Assembly: GCA_036266995.1 (NCBI GenBank)
Contig: DATAWX010000043.1
Location: forward strand, 12,447-76,446
Direction: 5' to 3'
Origin: GCA-003244245 sp036266995
Lineage (GTDB): Bacteria > Actinomycetota > Actinomycetes > Mycobacteriales > Pseudonocardiaceae
DNA length: 64,000 bases
Of this stretch, positions 43,029 to 52,043 are shown piece by piece (within the stretch, counting starts at the first letter, position 1; each line of letters begins with the position of its first letter). Below the pieces are notes generated by a model. It saw nothing but the letters and a program-made list of their open reading frames with translations. It was not told the DNA's origin and ran no database searches. The translations under genes and the position numbers were made by a program.

Positions 43029-43222
43029 CCGGCACGTCAGTCCTGCGTCGTTCCCCTCGGGGCCCATGGATGCACTTGTGGCGTGTCGCTGCGGCCCCGC
43101 CACTCCCCCGGGCCGCCAAGGTCCTGCTGGTGAGCCGGAGTACCTGCTCTCACTGGGCCCCCGACCAACGGCGGCGCCCGGTCGCAACGGACCCCAGCCT
43201 GGCAAAGATGCCGTGGGACTCC

Positions 43223-43287
43223 GTCGTGAACTCGACGTCCCGGACGTTGGACCGCGGTCAAAAGGTCCGCACTGTCGAGTTCACGAC
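43223..43287. repeat. Inverted repeat between convergent qcrB and ctaF
   Basis: Perfect 14-bp arms GTCGTGAACTCGAC (43223-43236) and GTCGAGTTCACGAC (43274-43287), with an inner GGACC...GGTCC stem in the 37-bp loop. The place between convergent genes suggests a bidirectional terminator. The rest of the 281-bp interval shows no gene. Confidence 0.6.
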
Positions 43288-43309
43288 ACCCACCGACCGC
43301 CCGCTGGGC

Positions 43310-43711
43310 TTACTCCGATCTGGGCCTGACGTGGTACTCGAAGACCAGGCCGCCGACCGTGCCGAGGATCAGGGCGATGCCGATAGCTACCAGCCACCAC
43401 TGGTCGAAAGCCAGCGCAATCCCGATCACGCTCGCCGACCCGGCCATCCCGATCGGCCAGTAACTACCCGGCGAGAAGAAACCCAGCTCACCGGCACCGT
43501 CAGAGATCTCGGCATCGATGTTGTCCTCCGGGCGCATCCGAACTCGCCGAGAGACAAATCGGAAGTAGGTGCCGACGATGAGCGTCAACCCGCCGGTCAG
43601 TGCCAGCGCTACAGACCCCACGGGCTCCCCATGGGACCACAGACCGTAGACCACCGCGGACAGGAAGAAGAACGCTGTGAGCATCTCGAAGATCCGCGCT
43701 TCGACCCTCAT
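43310..43711 (-). CDS. ctaF: Cytochrome c oxidase subunit IV (actinobacterial CtaF)
   Basis: 133 aa (Rv2199c is 139). Four hydrophobic segments (MLTAFFFLSAVVYGLWS; GSVALALTGGLTLIVGTYF; WPIGMAGSASVIGIALAF; LVAIGIALILGTVGGLVFEY). This small subunit is specific to actinobacterial aa3 oxidases. It follows ctaC by 50 bp on the same strand. Confidence 0.92.
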   Translation of the reverse strand: MRVEARIFEMLTAFFFLSAVVYGLWSHGEPVGSVALALTGGLTLIVGTYFRFVSRRVRMRPEDNIDAEISDGAGELGFFSPGSYWPIGMAGSASVIGIALAFDQWWLVAIGIALILGTVGGLVFEYHVRPRSE

Positions 43712-43761
43712 GGTGCTACCTCACTCTCGAACCCGCCGACGAACTCGTTCGATGCTGCAGG

Positions 43762-44727
43762 TCAGTGGCCCTCCTGGGCCTGGTGGATGTCGCGGACACC
43801 GCGGTCGGTGCTAAACGGGGTGGTGGTCACTGCCTCGGGGGCGCATAGTGCGCCGCAGTTCAGCTGCGCGAGCGCCTCACCAGCGGTGTAGGACCGGTGG
43901 GTCTGCGGGTTAGTCTGAGCCCGTAACGCCAGATAACGGTCGAACAGGTCCGGAGGCAACGCTCGAAGCTCGAAGTTCATCATCGAGTGGTAAGTGCCAC
44001 ACAACTCTGCGCAGCGACCGACAAAAGCGCCTTCACGCTGCACCTCGGTCTGGAACACGTTGTCGGTATTGTTTTTCTCAGGGCGCGGGAAAACGTCGCG
44101 TTTGAAGAGGAAATCTGGAATGTAGAACGAGTGTAGTACATCTGTGGACACGAGACGGTACTCCACGACTCGATTGGTCGGCACCACCAGCAGGGGGATG
44201 GTGCTCGACGAGCCGACGGTGGACAGCGGTTCGCCGTCGTCCGTCCTCATTACCTGGTAATTTCCACCGCGCCCGGGTTTGTCCTGGAGGTACTGAAACT
44301 CCCAGTTCCATTGGAAGCCCACCACTTTGACCCGCAGCGCGGGGTTGTCGACTTTGGCCATGACAAAGTTCTGCGCTGTCACGGTGTAATAGAAAAGCAC
44401 TGCGACGATCACGAATGGGATGACCGTGTAGATGATCTCCAGAGGCAGGTTGTATTGGGTCTGCCTGGGCATTTCGTCAGATTTCTTGCGGTGGAAGAGA
44501 ACCGTCCACGCGATCAGGCCGGCGACGATCGTTCCGACCGCCAGCGCGGCCACAGTCGCCCAGATCCACAGGTCGCGCATCCGATCGGCCTGGGGGGTGA
44601 TCCCCTCCGGCCACCCGAACGAGAAGGCCTGATATACCGAGCACCCGCTAGACAGGAAGGCAACCATTCCGGCAACCGCGGCCACCTTCAGTAGCCGAAC
44701 CGCCCGGGAACGGACCACACCGATCAC
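43762..44727 (-). CDS. ctaC: Cytochrome c oxidase subunit II (lipoprotein)
   Basis: 321 aa. An N-terminal lipobox (FLSSGC) predicts lipidation, followed by two TM helices. The CuA site residues are in the segment with the periplasmic His (VLHSFYIPDF) and CAELCGTYHSMMNFEL (two Cys, Glu, His, Met). Together with the qcr genes it forms the bc1-aa3 supercomplex. ctaD is not in the window. Confidence 0.95.
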   Translation of the reverse strand: MIGVVRSRAVRLLKVAAVAGMVAFLSSGCSVYQAFSFGWPEGITPQADRMRDLWIWATVAALAVGTIVAGLIAWTVLFHRKKSDEMPRQTQYNLPLEIIYTVIPFVIVAVLFYYTVTAQNFVMAKVDNPALRVKVVGFQWNWEFQYLQDKPGRGGNYQVMRTDDGEPLSTVGSSSTIPLLVVPTNRVVEYRLVSTDVLHSFYIPDFLFKRDVFPRPEKNNTDNVFQTEVQREGAFVGRCAELCGTYHSMMNFELRALPPDLFDRYLALRAQTNPQTHRSYTAGEALAQLNCGALCAPEAVTTTPFSTDRGVRDIHQAQEGH

Positions 44728-44900
44728 GCCTCGTTCCTCCTCGTCGCCCGATGCGGCCAGGCATCCCTGTGTCTTGAGCCTAAACCAGCGCGGCCGCCAG
44801 AGCTCGCCCGGGGCGCGTGGTTCAGCGACCCAACGTCATACTGGGCCGCCGTGGCATTGCTGACCGAGCGACGGGTCGATGATGATGAGGGGCGGAGCGC

Positions 44901-46829
44901 GTGTGTGGGTTGCTGGCACTACTGACGGCGCAGCAGGACGCGGCGCAGCGGCAGGCGGACGTGACCGCTGCGCTGCGCTGCCAGCGGCATCGCGGACCCG
45001 ACGAGACCGGGACCTGGCACGACGCTGACGTGGTGCTCGGGTTCAACCGTCTGTCCATCATCGATCTCGACCACTCTCATCAGCCGCTGTGCTGGGGTCC
45101 GCCAGACGCGCCGCAGCGCTACACGATCCTGTTCAACGGGGAGATCTACAACTACATCGAGCTCCGTGCGGAACTGCAACGCGAGCCCTATGAGGCAAAG
45201 TTCGTGACCGAGGGCGACACCGAGGTCGTCCTCGCGGCGTACCACCACCTCGGTCCGGCGGCCATGCAGCGGCTCCGGGGGATGTTCGCGTTTGTCATCT
45301 GGGATTCCCAGCGACGGGTCGCCTTCGGTGCCCGCGATCCCTTCGGCATCAAACCGTTGTTCTACTGCACCGGACCCGGCGGGATGGCGTTCTCGAGCGA
45401 GAAGAAGAGCCTGCTTGAGCTGGCGCCATCACTGGGAGTGTCCACCGATCTGGACCGTCGAGCACTGCAGCACTATCTGACCCTGCAATACGTGCCCGAG
45501 CCGGCATCCCTGCACACCGGCATCCGGCGGATCGAGTCCGGCACCTCCTTCACCCTCTCCCCCGGTGGCGAGCTGGTCACCGAGCGCTACTTTCACCCCG
45601 ATTTCCGTCCCCGTGAGATCCGGTCGGCTGCCGACGTGCGAATGCTGCACGACGACATCACCGCGGCGATGCGGGATTCGGTCGCCAAACACATGCGGGC
45701 CGACGTCACCGTCGGCGCGTTTCTCTCCGGTGGGATCGATTCCACCGCCATCGCAGCACTGGCCCGGGAACACAATCCGGATCTGATCACCTTCACCGCC
45801 GGCTTCGAGCGGGCCGGCTACTCCGAGGTGGACGTGGCCGCGGAGTCGGCGGCCACGATCGGAGTACGGCACGTGGTCCGCACCGTCTCGGCCACCGAAC
45901 TGGCCGACGCGCTACCACTGATCGTGTGGTACCTCGACGATCCGGTGGCCGACCCCGCGCTGGTGCCGCTGTGGTTCATCGCCCGGGAGGCGAGGGAACA
46001 CGTCAAGGTGGTGCTGTCCGGGGAGGGTGCTGACGAGCTGTTCGGCGGCTACACCATCTACCGGGAACCACTATCACTGGCCACGTTCGAACGGGTGCCC
46101 GGCGGGCTGCGCCGTACGTTGGGACGCATCTCCACGCGGATCCCGGACGGCGTGCGCGGCAAGGACCTGCTGCGTCGGGGCGCATTGACACTGGAGCAGC
46201 GCTACTACGGCAACGCCCGGATCTTCCGGGATGACCAGCTGTGTGGGGTACTGCGCGGCTACGACCCGGCTATCACCCACGCCGATGTCACCGCGAACCA
46301 CTACGCCGCCTCGACCGGCTGGGACCCGGTTGCCCGCATGCAGCACGTGGACCTGTTCACCTGGCTGCGAGGCGACATCCTGGTCAAGGCAGACAAGGTG
46401 ACCATGGCCAACTCGCTGGAGCTGCGAGTGCCCTTCCTCGACCCGGAGGTCTTCCGGGTGGCATCCACCATTCCGCTCGGGGAGAAGATCACCCGCGAGA
46501 CGACTAAGCACGCACTGCGTCAGGCGCTGCGCGACATCGTGCCCGCGCACGTGCTGAACCGGCGCAAACTGGGTTTCCCGGTGCCGATCCGGCACTGGCT
46601 ACGCACCGACCTGTATGAATGGGCCCGCAGTATCATCGACGATTCGGGCACGGCGGAGTTCCTTGATCTCGCGGTGGTGCACCGGATGCTCGACGAGCAC
46701 CGCACGGGTCCACGGGATCACAGCAGGCGGATCTGGGCGGTGCTGATCTTCATGCTCTGGCACGGCATCTTCGTCGAGCAACGGATCGTTCCGGCCGTGC
46801 CGCAACCACGCTACCCAGTGCAGGTCTAG
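44901..46829 (+). CDS. asnB: Asparagine synthase (glutamine-hydrolysing)
   Basis: 642 aa (Rv2201 is 652). The N-terminal nucleophile Cys2 (MCGLLALLTAQ) and RGPDETG mark the class II glutaminase domain; the synthetase domain has the PP-loop AFLSGGIDSTAIAAL and GEGADELFGGY. It makes asparagine or an amidated product from Asp, Gln and ATP. In Actinobacteria this gene can also amidate peptidoglycan mDAP, so the acceptor is not certain. GTG start preceded by GGGGCGGAG. Confidence 0.9.
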   Translation: MCGLLALLTAQQDAAQRQADVTAALRCQRHRGPDETGTWHDADVVLGFNRLSIIDLDHSHQPLCWGPPDAPQRYTILFNGEIYNYIELRAELQREPYEAKFVTEGDTEVVLAAYHHLGPAAMQRLRGMFAFVIWDSQRRVAFGARDPFGIKPLFYCTGPGGMAFSSEKKSLLELAPSLGVSTDLDRRALQHYLTLQYVPEPASLHTGIRRIESGTSFTLSPGGELVTERYFHPDFRPREIRSAADVRMLHDDITAAMRDSVAKHMRADVTVGAFLSGGIDSTAIAALAREHNPDLITFTAGFERAGYSEVDVAAESAATIGVRHVVRTVSATELADALPLIVWYLDDPVADPALVPLWFIAREAREHVKVVLSGEGADELFGGYTIYREPLSLATFERVPGGLRRTLGRISTRIPDGVRGKDLLRRGALTLEQRYYGNARIFRDDQLCGVLRGYDPAITHADVTANHYAASTGWDPVARMQHVDLFTWLRGDILVKADKVTMANSLELRVPFLDPEVFRVASTIPLGEKITRETTKHALRQALRDIVPAHVLNRRKLGFPVPIRHWLRTDLYEWARSIIDDSGTAEFLDLAVVHRMLDEHRTGPRDHSRRIWAVLIFMLWHGIFVEQRIVPAVPQPRYPVQV

Positions 46830-46842
46830 CAACCTACCGGGC

Positions 46843-46878
46843 TCCCGTGCATCAGTGCGGTTCACACCGTGCACGGGA
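46843..46878. terminator. Bidirectional terminator between asnB and the A-type carrier gene
   Basis: Nine-bp perfect stem TCCCGTGCA / TGCACGGGA (46843-46851, 46870-46878), with an inner GTG-CAC pair in the 18-base loop, between convergent genes. Confidence 0.6.
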
Positions 46879-46910
46879 CCTCGACAGGCCAGCGGTGGGC
46901 TCCCTCCTCG

Positions 46911-47273
46911 TTAGTTGAAGGAGTCCCCGCACGCACAGGACCCACCTGCGTTGGGGTTGTCGATGGTGAAGCCCTGCTTCTCGATCGTGTCCACGAAGTC
47001 GATCACAGCACCCTGCAGGTACGGCACGCTCATCCGGTCGACAACGACGCCGAGGCCGTTGAAGTCCCGCTTGGCATCGCCGTCGAGCGAGCGCTCATCG
47101 AAGAAGAGCTGGTAACGAAGCCCTGCACAACCACCGGGCTGCACCGCGATGCGGAGGTGCATGTCGGTACGGCCCTCTTGGTCGAGCAGCGTCTTCGCCT
47201 TAGCGGCAGCAGCAGTCGTGAGCTCGACACCATGAGTGGACACCTCGGTGCCGACGATGTTCTCGACGGTCAT
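46911..47273 (-). CDS. A-type iron-sulfur cluster carrier (HesB/IscA, Rv2204c type)
   Basis: 120 aa from the ATG at 47273, with GGGAG 4-5 nt upstream. The three cluster-binding cysteines are in VQPGGCAGLRYQLFFD and the C-terminal GGSCACGDSFN. It delivers Fe-S clusters to acceptor proteins such as LipA or the Rieske protein. It is divergent from the DUF3043 gene. Confidence 0.9.
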   Translation of the reverse strand: MTVENIVGTEVSTHGVELTTAAAAKAKTLLDQEGRTDMHLRIAVQPGGCAGLRYQLFFDERSLDGDAKRDFNGLGVVVDRMSVPYLQGAVIDFVDTIEKQGFTIDNPNAGGSCACGDSFN

Positions 47274-47423
47274 GATTCTCCCTGGGGATCGACGCTCGGC
47301 GTGGACGGCTTTTTCTACACTACGCGAACGCCCGCAACCAACGGGTGATTCCGCCCCTCCATGGTGGCATAGTCCGCGCTCATCAACCGCCCAGCAGATG
47401 AAATGCTTGCCCGAGCATTGGCC

Positions 47424-47429
47424 TAGGCT
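47424..47429 (+). promoter_or_regulatory. Leaderless-type -10 box of the DUF3043 gene
   Basis: TAGGCT exactly 7 nt before the GTG start. A small inverted repeat, AATGCT-n6-AGCATT, lies just upstream. Confidence 0.48.
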
Positions 47430-47436
47430 AGCCACC

Positions 47437-48078
47437 GTGAGGTTCCTGCGCGGCAATACCGGCTCCGGAGCCGCCGATCCCGAACCCGAGCCACCGGTGG
47501 AGACAGAGGCCGATCCGGACGACGTGGGTCAGCGACCCCGCACCGCCGGCAAGGGCAGACCCACCCCAAGCCGGCGCGAGGCCGAGGGTCGCAAGCGCGG
47601 ACCGGCCCCTCCCCCGCCGCGTACCCAGCGCGAAGCGTTACGCCGGATGCGCGGGTCGAAGGACGAACGCCGCAGCGCCGCGGCGGACCGCCGGGAACGC
47701 ATGCTGGCGGGCGACGAGAAGTACCTGCTGGCTCGCGACCGCGGCCCCGTCAAGGCCTACGTGCGGGATCTGGTGGATTCTCGGCGCCACCTCGCCGGCG
47801 CGTTCATGCCGCTGGCCCTGCTGGTGATCGTGGTGATCCTGGTGCCGTCGCCTTTTGTGCAACAGTATGTGTCGCTGGTGTCGATGGCGATGCTCCTGGC
47901 CATCATCGTCGAGGGAGTGCTGCTGGGCCGGACCGTCACGCGTCGCGTGCGCGAACGGTTCCCCGACACCTCGGACTCCGGAGCGAGCCTGGGTTTTTAC
48001 GCGATGACCCGAGCGACCCAGCTGCGCCGGCTGCGGGTGCCCAAGCCTCGGATCGATCGTGGAGACCCGGTCCCTTAG
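47437..48078 (+). CDS. DUF3043 membrane protein (Rv2206 type)
   Basis: 213 aa from the GTG at 47437. A long, charged N-terminal region (residues 1-125, rich in Arg, Glu and Pro) is followed by two TM helices (LAGAFMPLALLVIVVILVPS and SLVSMAMLLAIIVEGVLLG) and a basic C-terminal tail. Conserved in Actinobacteria, function unknown. Confidence 0.85.
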   Translation: MRFLRGNTGSGAADPEPEPPVETEADPDDVGQRPRTAGKGRPTPSRREAEGRKRGPAPPPPRTQREALRRMRGSKDERRSAAADRRERMLAGDEKYLLARDRGPVKAYVRDLVDSRRHLAGAFMPLALLVIVVILVPSPFVQQYVSLVSMAMLLAIIVEGVLLGRTVTRRVRERFPDTSDSGASLGFYAMTRATQLRRLRVPKPRIDRGDPVP

Positions 48079-48107
48079 CCGGTACCCCACACGGTCCGCC
48101 GCGCTGA

Positions 48108-48302
48108 TTACGGCCGCAAGCTCATCGGGCCGTAGACGACAGACTCCCCGTCGAGCAGGGTGACCGCCGCGACGCCGCCGTCGAGCAGACCCTGCCATTC
48201 GCCGCTGAGCCACTGTTCGGCGGCGGTCTGGTCGTCGAAGGTGATATCCGGCCCGGGTGCCGGGCCGCCGGCCGGACCCTGGTACCGCCACCGCAGGGCC
48301 AT
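48108..48302 (-). CDS. Small conserved actinobacterial protein
   Basis: 64 aa from the ATG at 48302, with GGGAG 6 nt upstream. Aromatic and acidic residues dominate (MALRWRYQGPAGG; TAAEQWLSGEWQGLLDGG; VTLLDGESVVYGPMSL). Its divergent place beside cobU is common in Actinobacteria. No function is known. Confidence 0.7.
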   Translation of the reverse strand: MALRWRYQGPAGGPAPGPDITFDDQTAAEQWLSGEWQGLLDGGVAAVTLLDGESVVYGPMSLRP

Positions 48303-48344
48303 CGCATACTCCCGTCTGCTGCCGCCGTCTGGGCAGCCTGACGG

Positions 48345-48350
48345 TAGCGT
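48345..48350 (+). promoter_or_regulatory. Leaderless-type -10 box of the cobU-cobT gene
   Basis: TAGCGT exactly 7 nt before the GTG start. Confidence 0.48.
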
Positions 48351-48357
48351 CAGGCGG

Positions 48358-50040
48358 GTGCGGACGCTGGTACTCGGTGGTGCGCGTTCAGGCAAGTCCG
48401 CCTACGCCGAAGGACTGCTCAGCGATGCGCGGGTGGACTACCTGGCAACCGCCCGGCGCCGGCCCGATGACGAGGACTGGGAGGCGCGGATCTCCGCGCA
48501 CGTGGCCCGCAGGCCACCGAGCTGGCACACCGTTGAGCCGGTCGACCTTCCCGCCGCACTGCGCGCTGCCAGCGGGGTTCCGATGTTGGTTGACGACATC
48601 GCCACGTGGTTGACCGGAGAGCTGGACGACGCGGGCGCCTGGGACGGCGGCGCGCAGACGCTGCGGGCGTGCCGCGCGCGGTGCGCCGAACTGGTGTCGG
48701 CGGTGGCGGCTTGCCCGGTCCGGCTGGTGCTGGTCAGCGCGGAGGTCGGGCTGGGCATTGTCCCGCCGACCCGCGCGGGGCGGCTGTTCCGTGACGAGCT
48801 GGGCGCGCTGAACGCCGAGCTCGCCGTGGTGTGCGACGAGGTCTTGCTGGTGGTGGCCGGTCTGGCCGTCACGCTGCGCGACAGGCAGCGGCCGGCACCG
48901 CCGGCGACCGGGATGGATGGGCAAGGATGGGCCACGCGACGGATCCCGAGCACCCAGGAGAGCCGAGTGCAGTTCCCCACGATCACTCCACCCGACCAGC
49001 AGGCCCACCGCGAAGCGGTAGCCCGCCATGAGCAGCTGACCAAACCGCCGGGATCGTTGGGCCGGCTGGAGGAGCTGGGGGTGTGGGCGACCGCCTGCCA
49101 GGGCGCCTGCCCACCGCACCCGTTCGTCCGCCCGCAGGTCGTGGTGTTCGCCGGGGACCACGGCATCGCCGCGCACGGAGTCTCCGCCTATCCCAGCGAG
49201 GTCACCCAGCAGATGGTGGGCAACTTCCTCAGCGACGGGGCGGCGATCAACGTGCTCGCCGCGGTGGCGGGGGCAGAGGTGCGGGTGGTCGACGTGGCGG
49301 TGGATTGCGACCCGGCCGCTGATACGGCACCGCCGCTGGTCACCAGGCACAAGGTTCGCCGTGGCAGCGGCGCGATCCACCTGCAGGATGCGTTGACTGA
49401 CACGGAGGTGACCCAGGCAGTGGACGCCGGCGTGACGATCGCCGACGAAGAGATCGATCGTGGCGCCGACCTGCTGATCGCGGGCGACATGGGGATCGGC
49501 AACACGACTCCGGCCGCGGTCCTCATCGCGGCGCTCACCGGGACTGAACCGGTGGCGGTCGTGGGCCGCGGCACCGGGATCGACGACGCCGGTTGGATGC
49601 GCAAGACCGCGGCGATCCGCGATGCATTGCGCCGGGCCCGCCCGATCGTCAATGATCCTCTCGCGCTGGTGCGCACTGCCGGAGGTGCCGATATCGCGGC
49701 AATGGCCGGCTTCCTGGCCCAGGCCGCCGTCCGGCGCACCCCGGTGATTCTCGACGGCGTGGTCGTCGGAGCAGCAGCGATGCTCGCCGAGGAGCTCGCG
49801 CCGGGAGCGCGGCAGTGGTGGGTGGCCGGGCACCGGTCGATGGAACCCGCACACACCGTGGCGCTGGAGCATCTGGAGTTGACACCCATCCTCGATCTGG
49901 GCATGCGGTTGGGTGAGGGCTCGGGGGCGGTCGTCGCCTTGCCCCTGGTGCAGATGGCGGTACGGGTGCTCGCCGACATGGCCACCTTCGCCGCCGCCGG
50001 AGTCTCCGGACCTTCAGGTGCTCCGTTGCCCGCGAGGTGA
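48358..50040 (+). CDS. cobUT: CobU-CobT fusion: cobinamide kinase/guanylyltransferase plus DMB phosphoribosyltransferase
   Basis: 560 aa in one open frame. Residues 1-185 are CobU, with P-loop LGGARSGKSAYAE and the guanylylated His region (HVARRPPSWHTVEPV); the usual VD-C-LTLWLTN is VDDIATWLTG. Residues from about 204 are CobT: TKPPGSLGRLEELG, AGDHGIAAHGVSAYP and the catalytic Glu in RLGEGSGAVVAL. An internal GTG at 48967 has AGGAG 6 nt upstream, so free CobT may also be made. The products build the nucleotide loop of cobalamin. The stop overlaps the cobS start (GTGA). Confidence 0.88.
   Translation: MRTLVLGGARSGKSAYAEGLLSDARVDYLATARRRPDDEDWEARISAHVARRPPSWHTVEPVDLPAALRAASGVPMLVDDIATWLTGELDDAGAWDGGAQTLRACRARCAELVSAVAACPVRLVLVSAEVGLGIVPPTRAGRLFRDELGALNAELAVVCDEVLLVVAGLAVTLRDRQRPAPPATGMDGQGWATRRIPSTQESRVQFPTITPPDQQAHREAVARHEQLTKPPGSLGRLEELGVWATACQGACPPHPFVRPQVVVFAGDHGIAAHGVSAYPSEVTQQMVGNFLSDGAAINVLAAVAGAEVRVVDVAVDCDPAADTAPPLVTRHKVRRGSGAIHLQDALTDTEVTQAVDAGVTIADEEIDRGADLLIAGDMGIGNTTPAAVLIAALTGTEPVAVVGRGTGIDDAGWMRKTAAIRDALRRARPIVNDPLALVRTAGGADIAAMAGFLAQAAVRRTPVILDGVVVGAAAMLAEELAPGARQWWVAGHRSMEPAHTVALEHLELTPILDLGMRLGEGSGAVVALPLVQMAVRVLADMATFAAAGVSGPSGAPLPAR
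48956..48969 (+). promoter_or_regulatory. Internal ribosome-binding site and GTG start for CobT
   Basis: AGGAG (48956-48960), 6-nt spacer, GTG (48967). The start is in frame with the CobU part and gives VQFPTITPPDQQAHREAV, a normal CobT N-terminus. Confidence 0.5.
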
Positions 50041-50786
50041 TCAGCGGGTTGCGACTCGCACTGTCCTGGCTGACCATCGCGCCGACCGGTACGCCCGTCG
50101 AGGTGGATCGGGCAGTTGCCCGCCACGCGCTGTACTGGGCGCCCTTGGTGGGCGCCGCATTGGGCTTGCCGGCCGTAGGGCTGCTGACAGCGCTGCATGC
50201 GGTGGGCACTCCGTCGCTGCTGACCGGATTGGTCGTGGTGGCGGCGCTGGCCGGGCTGACTCGGGCGATGCATCTCGATGGGCTGGCTGACACCGCTGAC
50301 GGGCTGGGTTGCTACGGAGGGCCGCAGCGGGCCCTGGAGGTGATGCGGGACGGGTCGACCGGGCCGTTCGGAGTGATCGCCCTAGTCCTGGTGCTCACCA
50401 CACAAGCAGAAGCGCTGGGGACACTCGCGGAGACCGGGCGACCGATTCCCGTGGTGCTCGCGCTAATCGCGGGGCGGGCCGCATTCGGTTGGTGCGCCCG
50501 GACCGGGGTGCCAGCAGCCCGGACCTCCGGATTGGGTGCTGTGGTGGCCGGCAGCCAGCCACTCATCGTCCCCGTGGCGTGGTCGGCAATCCTGCTGACC
50601 GCCGGTTTGGTCGCCGTCCCCGAACGCCCCTGGCAGGGAACGCTGGCCGTCGCCGCGGCCGCCCTGGTGGTAGTCGCAACATCAGCACACACCCACCGCA
50701 GATTCGGCGGCGTCACCGGCGACGTTCTTGGCGCCGCCGCTGAACTGACCACCACCGTGATCCTCGCCCTCTGCGCCCTGGGTTGA
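50037..50786 (+). CDS. cobS: Cobalamin synthase (adenosylcobinamide-GDP ribazoletransferase)
   Basis: 249 aa, as Rv2208. Metal-binding motif HLDGLADTADGLG, then MRDGSTGPFG, with about six TM helices. It joins adenosylcobinamide-GDP with alpha-ribazole in the membrane. GTG overlaps the previous stop by 4 bp, so it is coupled to CobT. Confidence 0.93.
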   Translation: MISGLRLALSWLTIAPTGTPVEVDRAVARHALYWAPLVGAALGLPAVGLLTALHAVGTPSLLTGLVVVAALAGLTRAMHLDGLADTADGLGCYGGPQRALEVMRDGSTGPFGVIALVLVLTTQAEALGTLAETGRPIPVVLALIAGRAAFGWCARTGVPAARTSGLGAVVAGSQPLIVPVAWSAILLTAGLVAVPERPWQGTLAVAAAALVVVATSAHTHRRFGGVTGDVLGAAAELTTTVILALCALG

Positions 50787-50802
50787 GCTGCGGGAGGTGG
50801 CG

Positions 50803-51906
50803 TCAGGTGAGGGGGACCATCCAGCCGTGCGAGTCAGCGGCGGCACCGCGTTGGATCGCGGTGAGAGAGGAACGCAGCGCAATGGTGATTGGGCCGGGTG
50901 TGCCGCTGCCGATGGTGAACTCGCCACCGGAGTGCGCGACCCGCCCAACCGGCGTGATCACCGCGGCGGTGCCGCAGGCGAAGACTTCCGAGATGTCCCC
51001 GGCCTGGACGCCCTTCTCCCACTCCTCAGTGGAGATCCGTCGCTCCTCGGCGGACAGGCCATGGTCCTTGGCCAAGGTGAGCAGGGAGTCGCGGGTGATC
51101 CCGGGCAGCAACGCGCCGGTGAGCTCAGGTGTCACCAGCCGGGCTTGGCTGCCCTCGCCGAAGACGAAGTAGAGGTTCATCCCGCCCATCTCTTCCACCC
51201 AGCGCCGCTCCACTGCATCCAGCCAGACGACTTGGTCGCAGCCCTTGTCAGCGGCTTGCTGCTGGGCCAGTAACGAAGCGGCGTAGTTGCCAGCGAACTT
51301 GGCTGCGCCGGTCCCCCCGGGTGCGGCCCGGACGTATTCACTGCACAGCCACACGCTCACCGGCTTAAGGCCACCGCGGAAGTACGGACCAGCCGGGGAG
51401 GCGATCAGCAGGTAGCGGTAGGACGTCGCGGGACGAACCCCCAGACTCACCTCAGTGGCGAACAGCATCGGCCGCAGATACAAAGAGTCCTCGCCGCCGG
51501 CAGCGGGCACCCAGCCGATGTCGGCGCGCACCAGTTCCCGCAGTGAACCGAGGAACAGCGCATCAGGCAGCTCTGGCATCGCCATCCGGCTGGCCGAGGA
51601 GCGCAGCCGAGCGGCGTTGGCCAGCGGGCGGAAGGAGGCGACCGTGCCATCTGGCTGCCGGTAGGCTTTGAGGCCTTCGAATATCGCCTGCCCGTAGTGC
51701 AGCACCATGCTGGCCGGGTCCATCACAAGCTGGCGGTAGGGCCCGATCTGCAGGTCGTGCCAGCCACGGCCGGTGGTCCAGCAGATGTCGACCATGTGGT
51801 CGGTGAAGTGGCGCCCGAAGCCTGGCGCGGCGAGGATCTCCGCCCGCTGTTGCGGCTCCGTCGGAGCAGGGTGCGGCAGCCGGGTGAACAGTGGCGCGGC
51901 GCTCAT
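50803..51906 (-). CDS. ilvE: Branched-chain amino acid aminotransferase
   Basis: 367 aa (Rv2210c is 368) from the ATG at 51906. The fold IV aminotransferase signatures are MVLHYGQAIFEGLKAYR, the PLP lysine in GAAKFAGNYAASLL, and the C-terminal phosphate-binding GTAAVITPVGRV. It makes Leu, Ile and Val reversibly with glutamate. It is convergent with cobS and co-directional with gcvT. Confidence 0.94.
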   Translation of the reverse strand: MSAAPLFTRLPHPAPTEPQQRAEILAAPGFGRHFTDHMVDICWTTGRGWHDLQIGPYRQLVMDPASMVLHYGQAIFEGLKAYRQPDGTVASFRPLANAARLRSSASRMAMPELPDALFLGSLRELVRADIGWVPAAGGEDSLYLRPMLFATEVSLGVRPATSYRYLLIASPAGPYFRGGLKPVSVWLCSEYVRAAPGGTGAAKFAGNYAASLLAQQQAADKGCDQVVWLDAVERRWVEEMGGMNLYFVFGEGSQARLVTPELTGALLPGITRDSLLTLAKDHGLSAEERRISTEEWEKGVQAGDISEVFACGTAAVITPVGRVAHSGGEFTIGSGTPGPITIALRSSLTAIQRGAAADSHGWMVPLT

Positions 51907-51913
51907 GACCAGC

Positions 51914-51919
51914 ACGGTA
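51914..51919 (-). promoter_or_regulatory. Leaderless-type -10 box of ilvE
   Basis: TACCGT on the minus strand, exactly 7 nt before the ATG. Confidence 0.48.
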
Positions 51920-52043
51920 TCCCGTCGCGCGCAGGAATGGTAGGACGTCCCACTACTTTGCTGTGGGTGGTCCCACCCCGGCACTCGACAGCCGACCAGC
52001 GGTCGGCCTCAGGTCCTCGTGAACGGGACGGGCGCGAGCTGTC

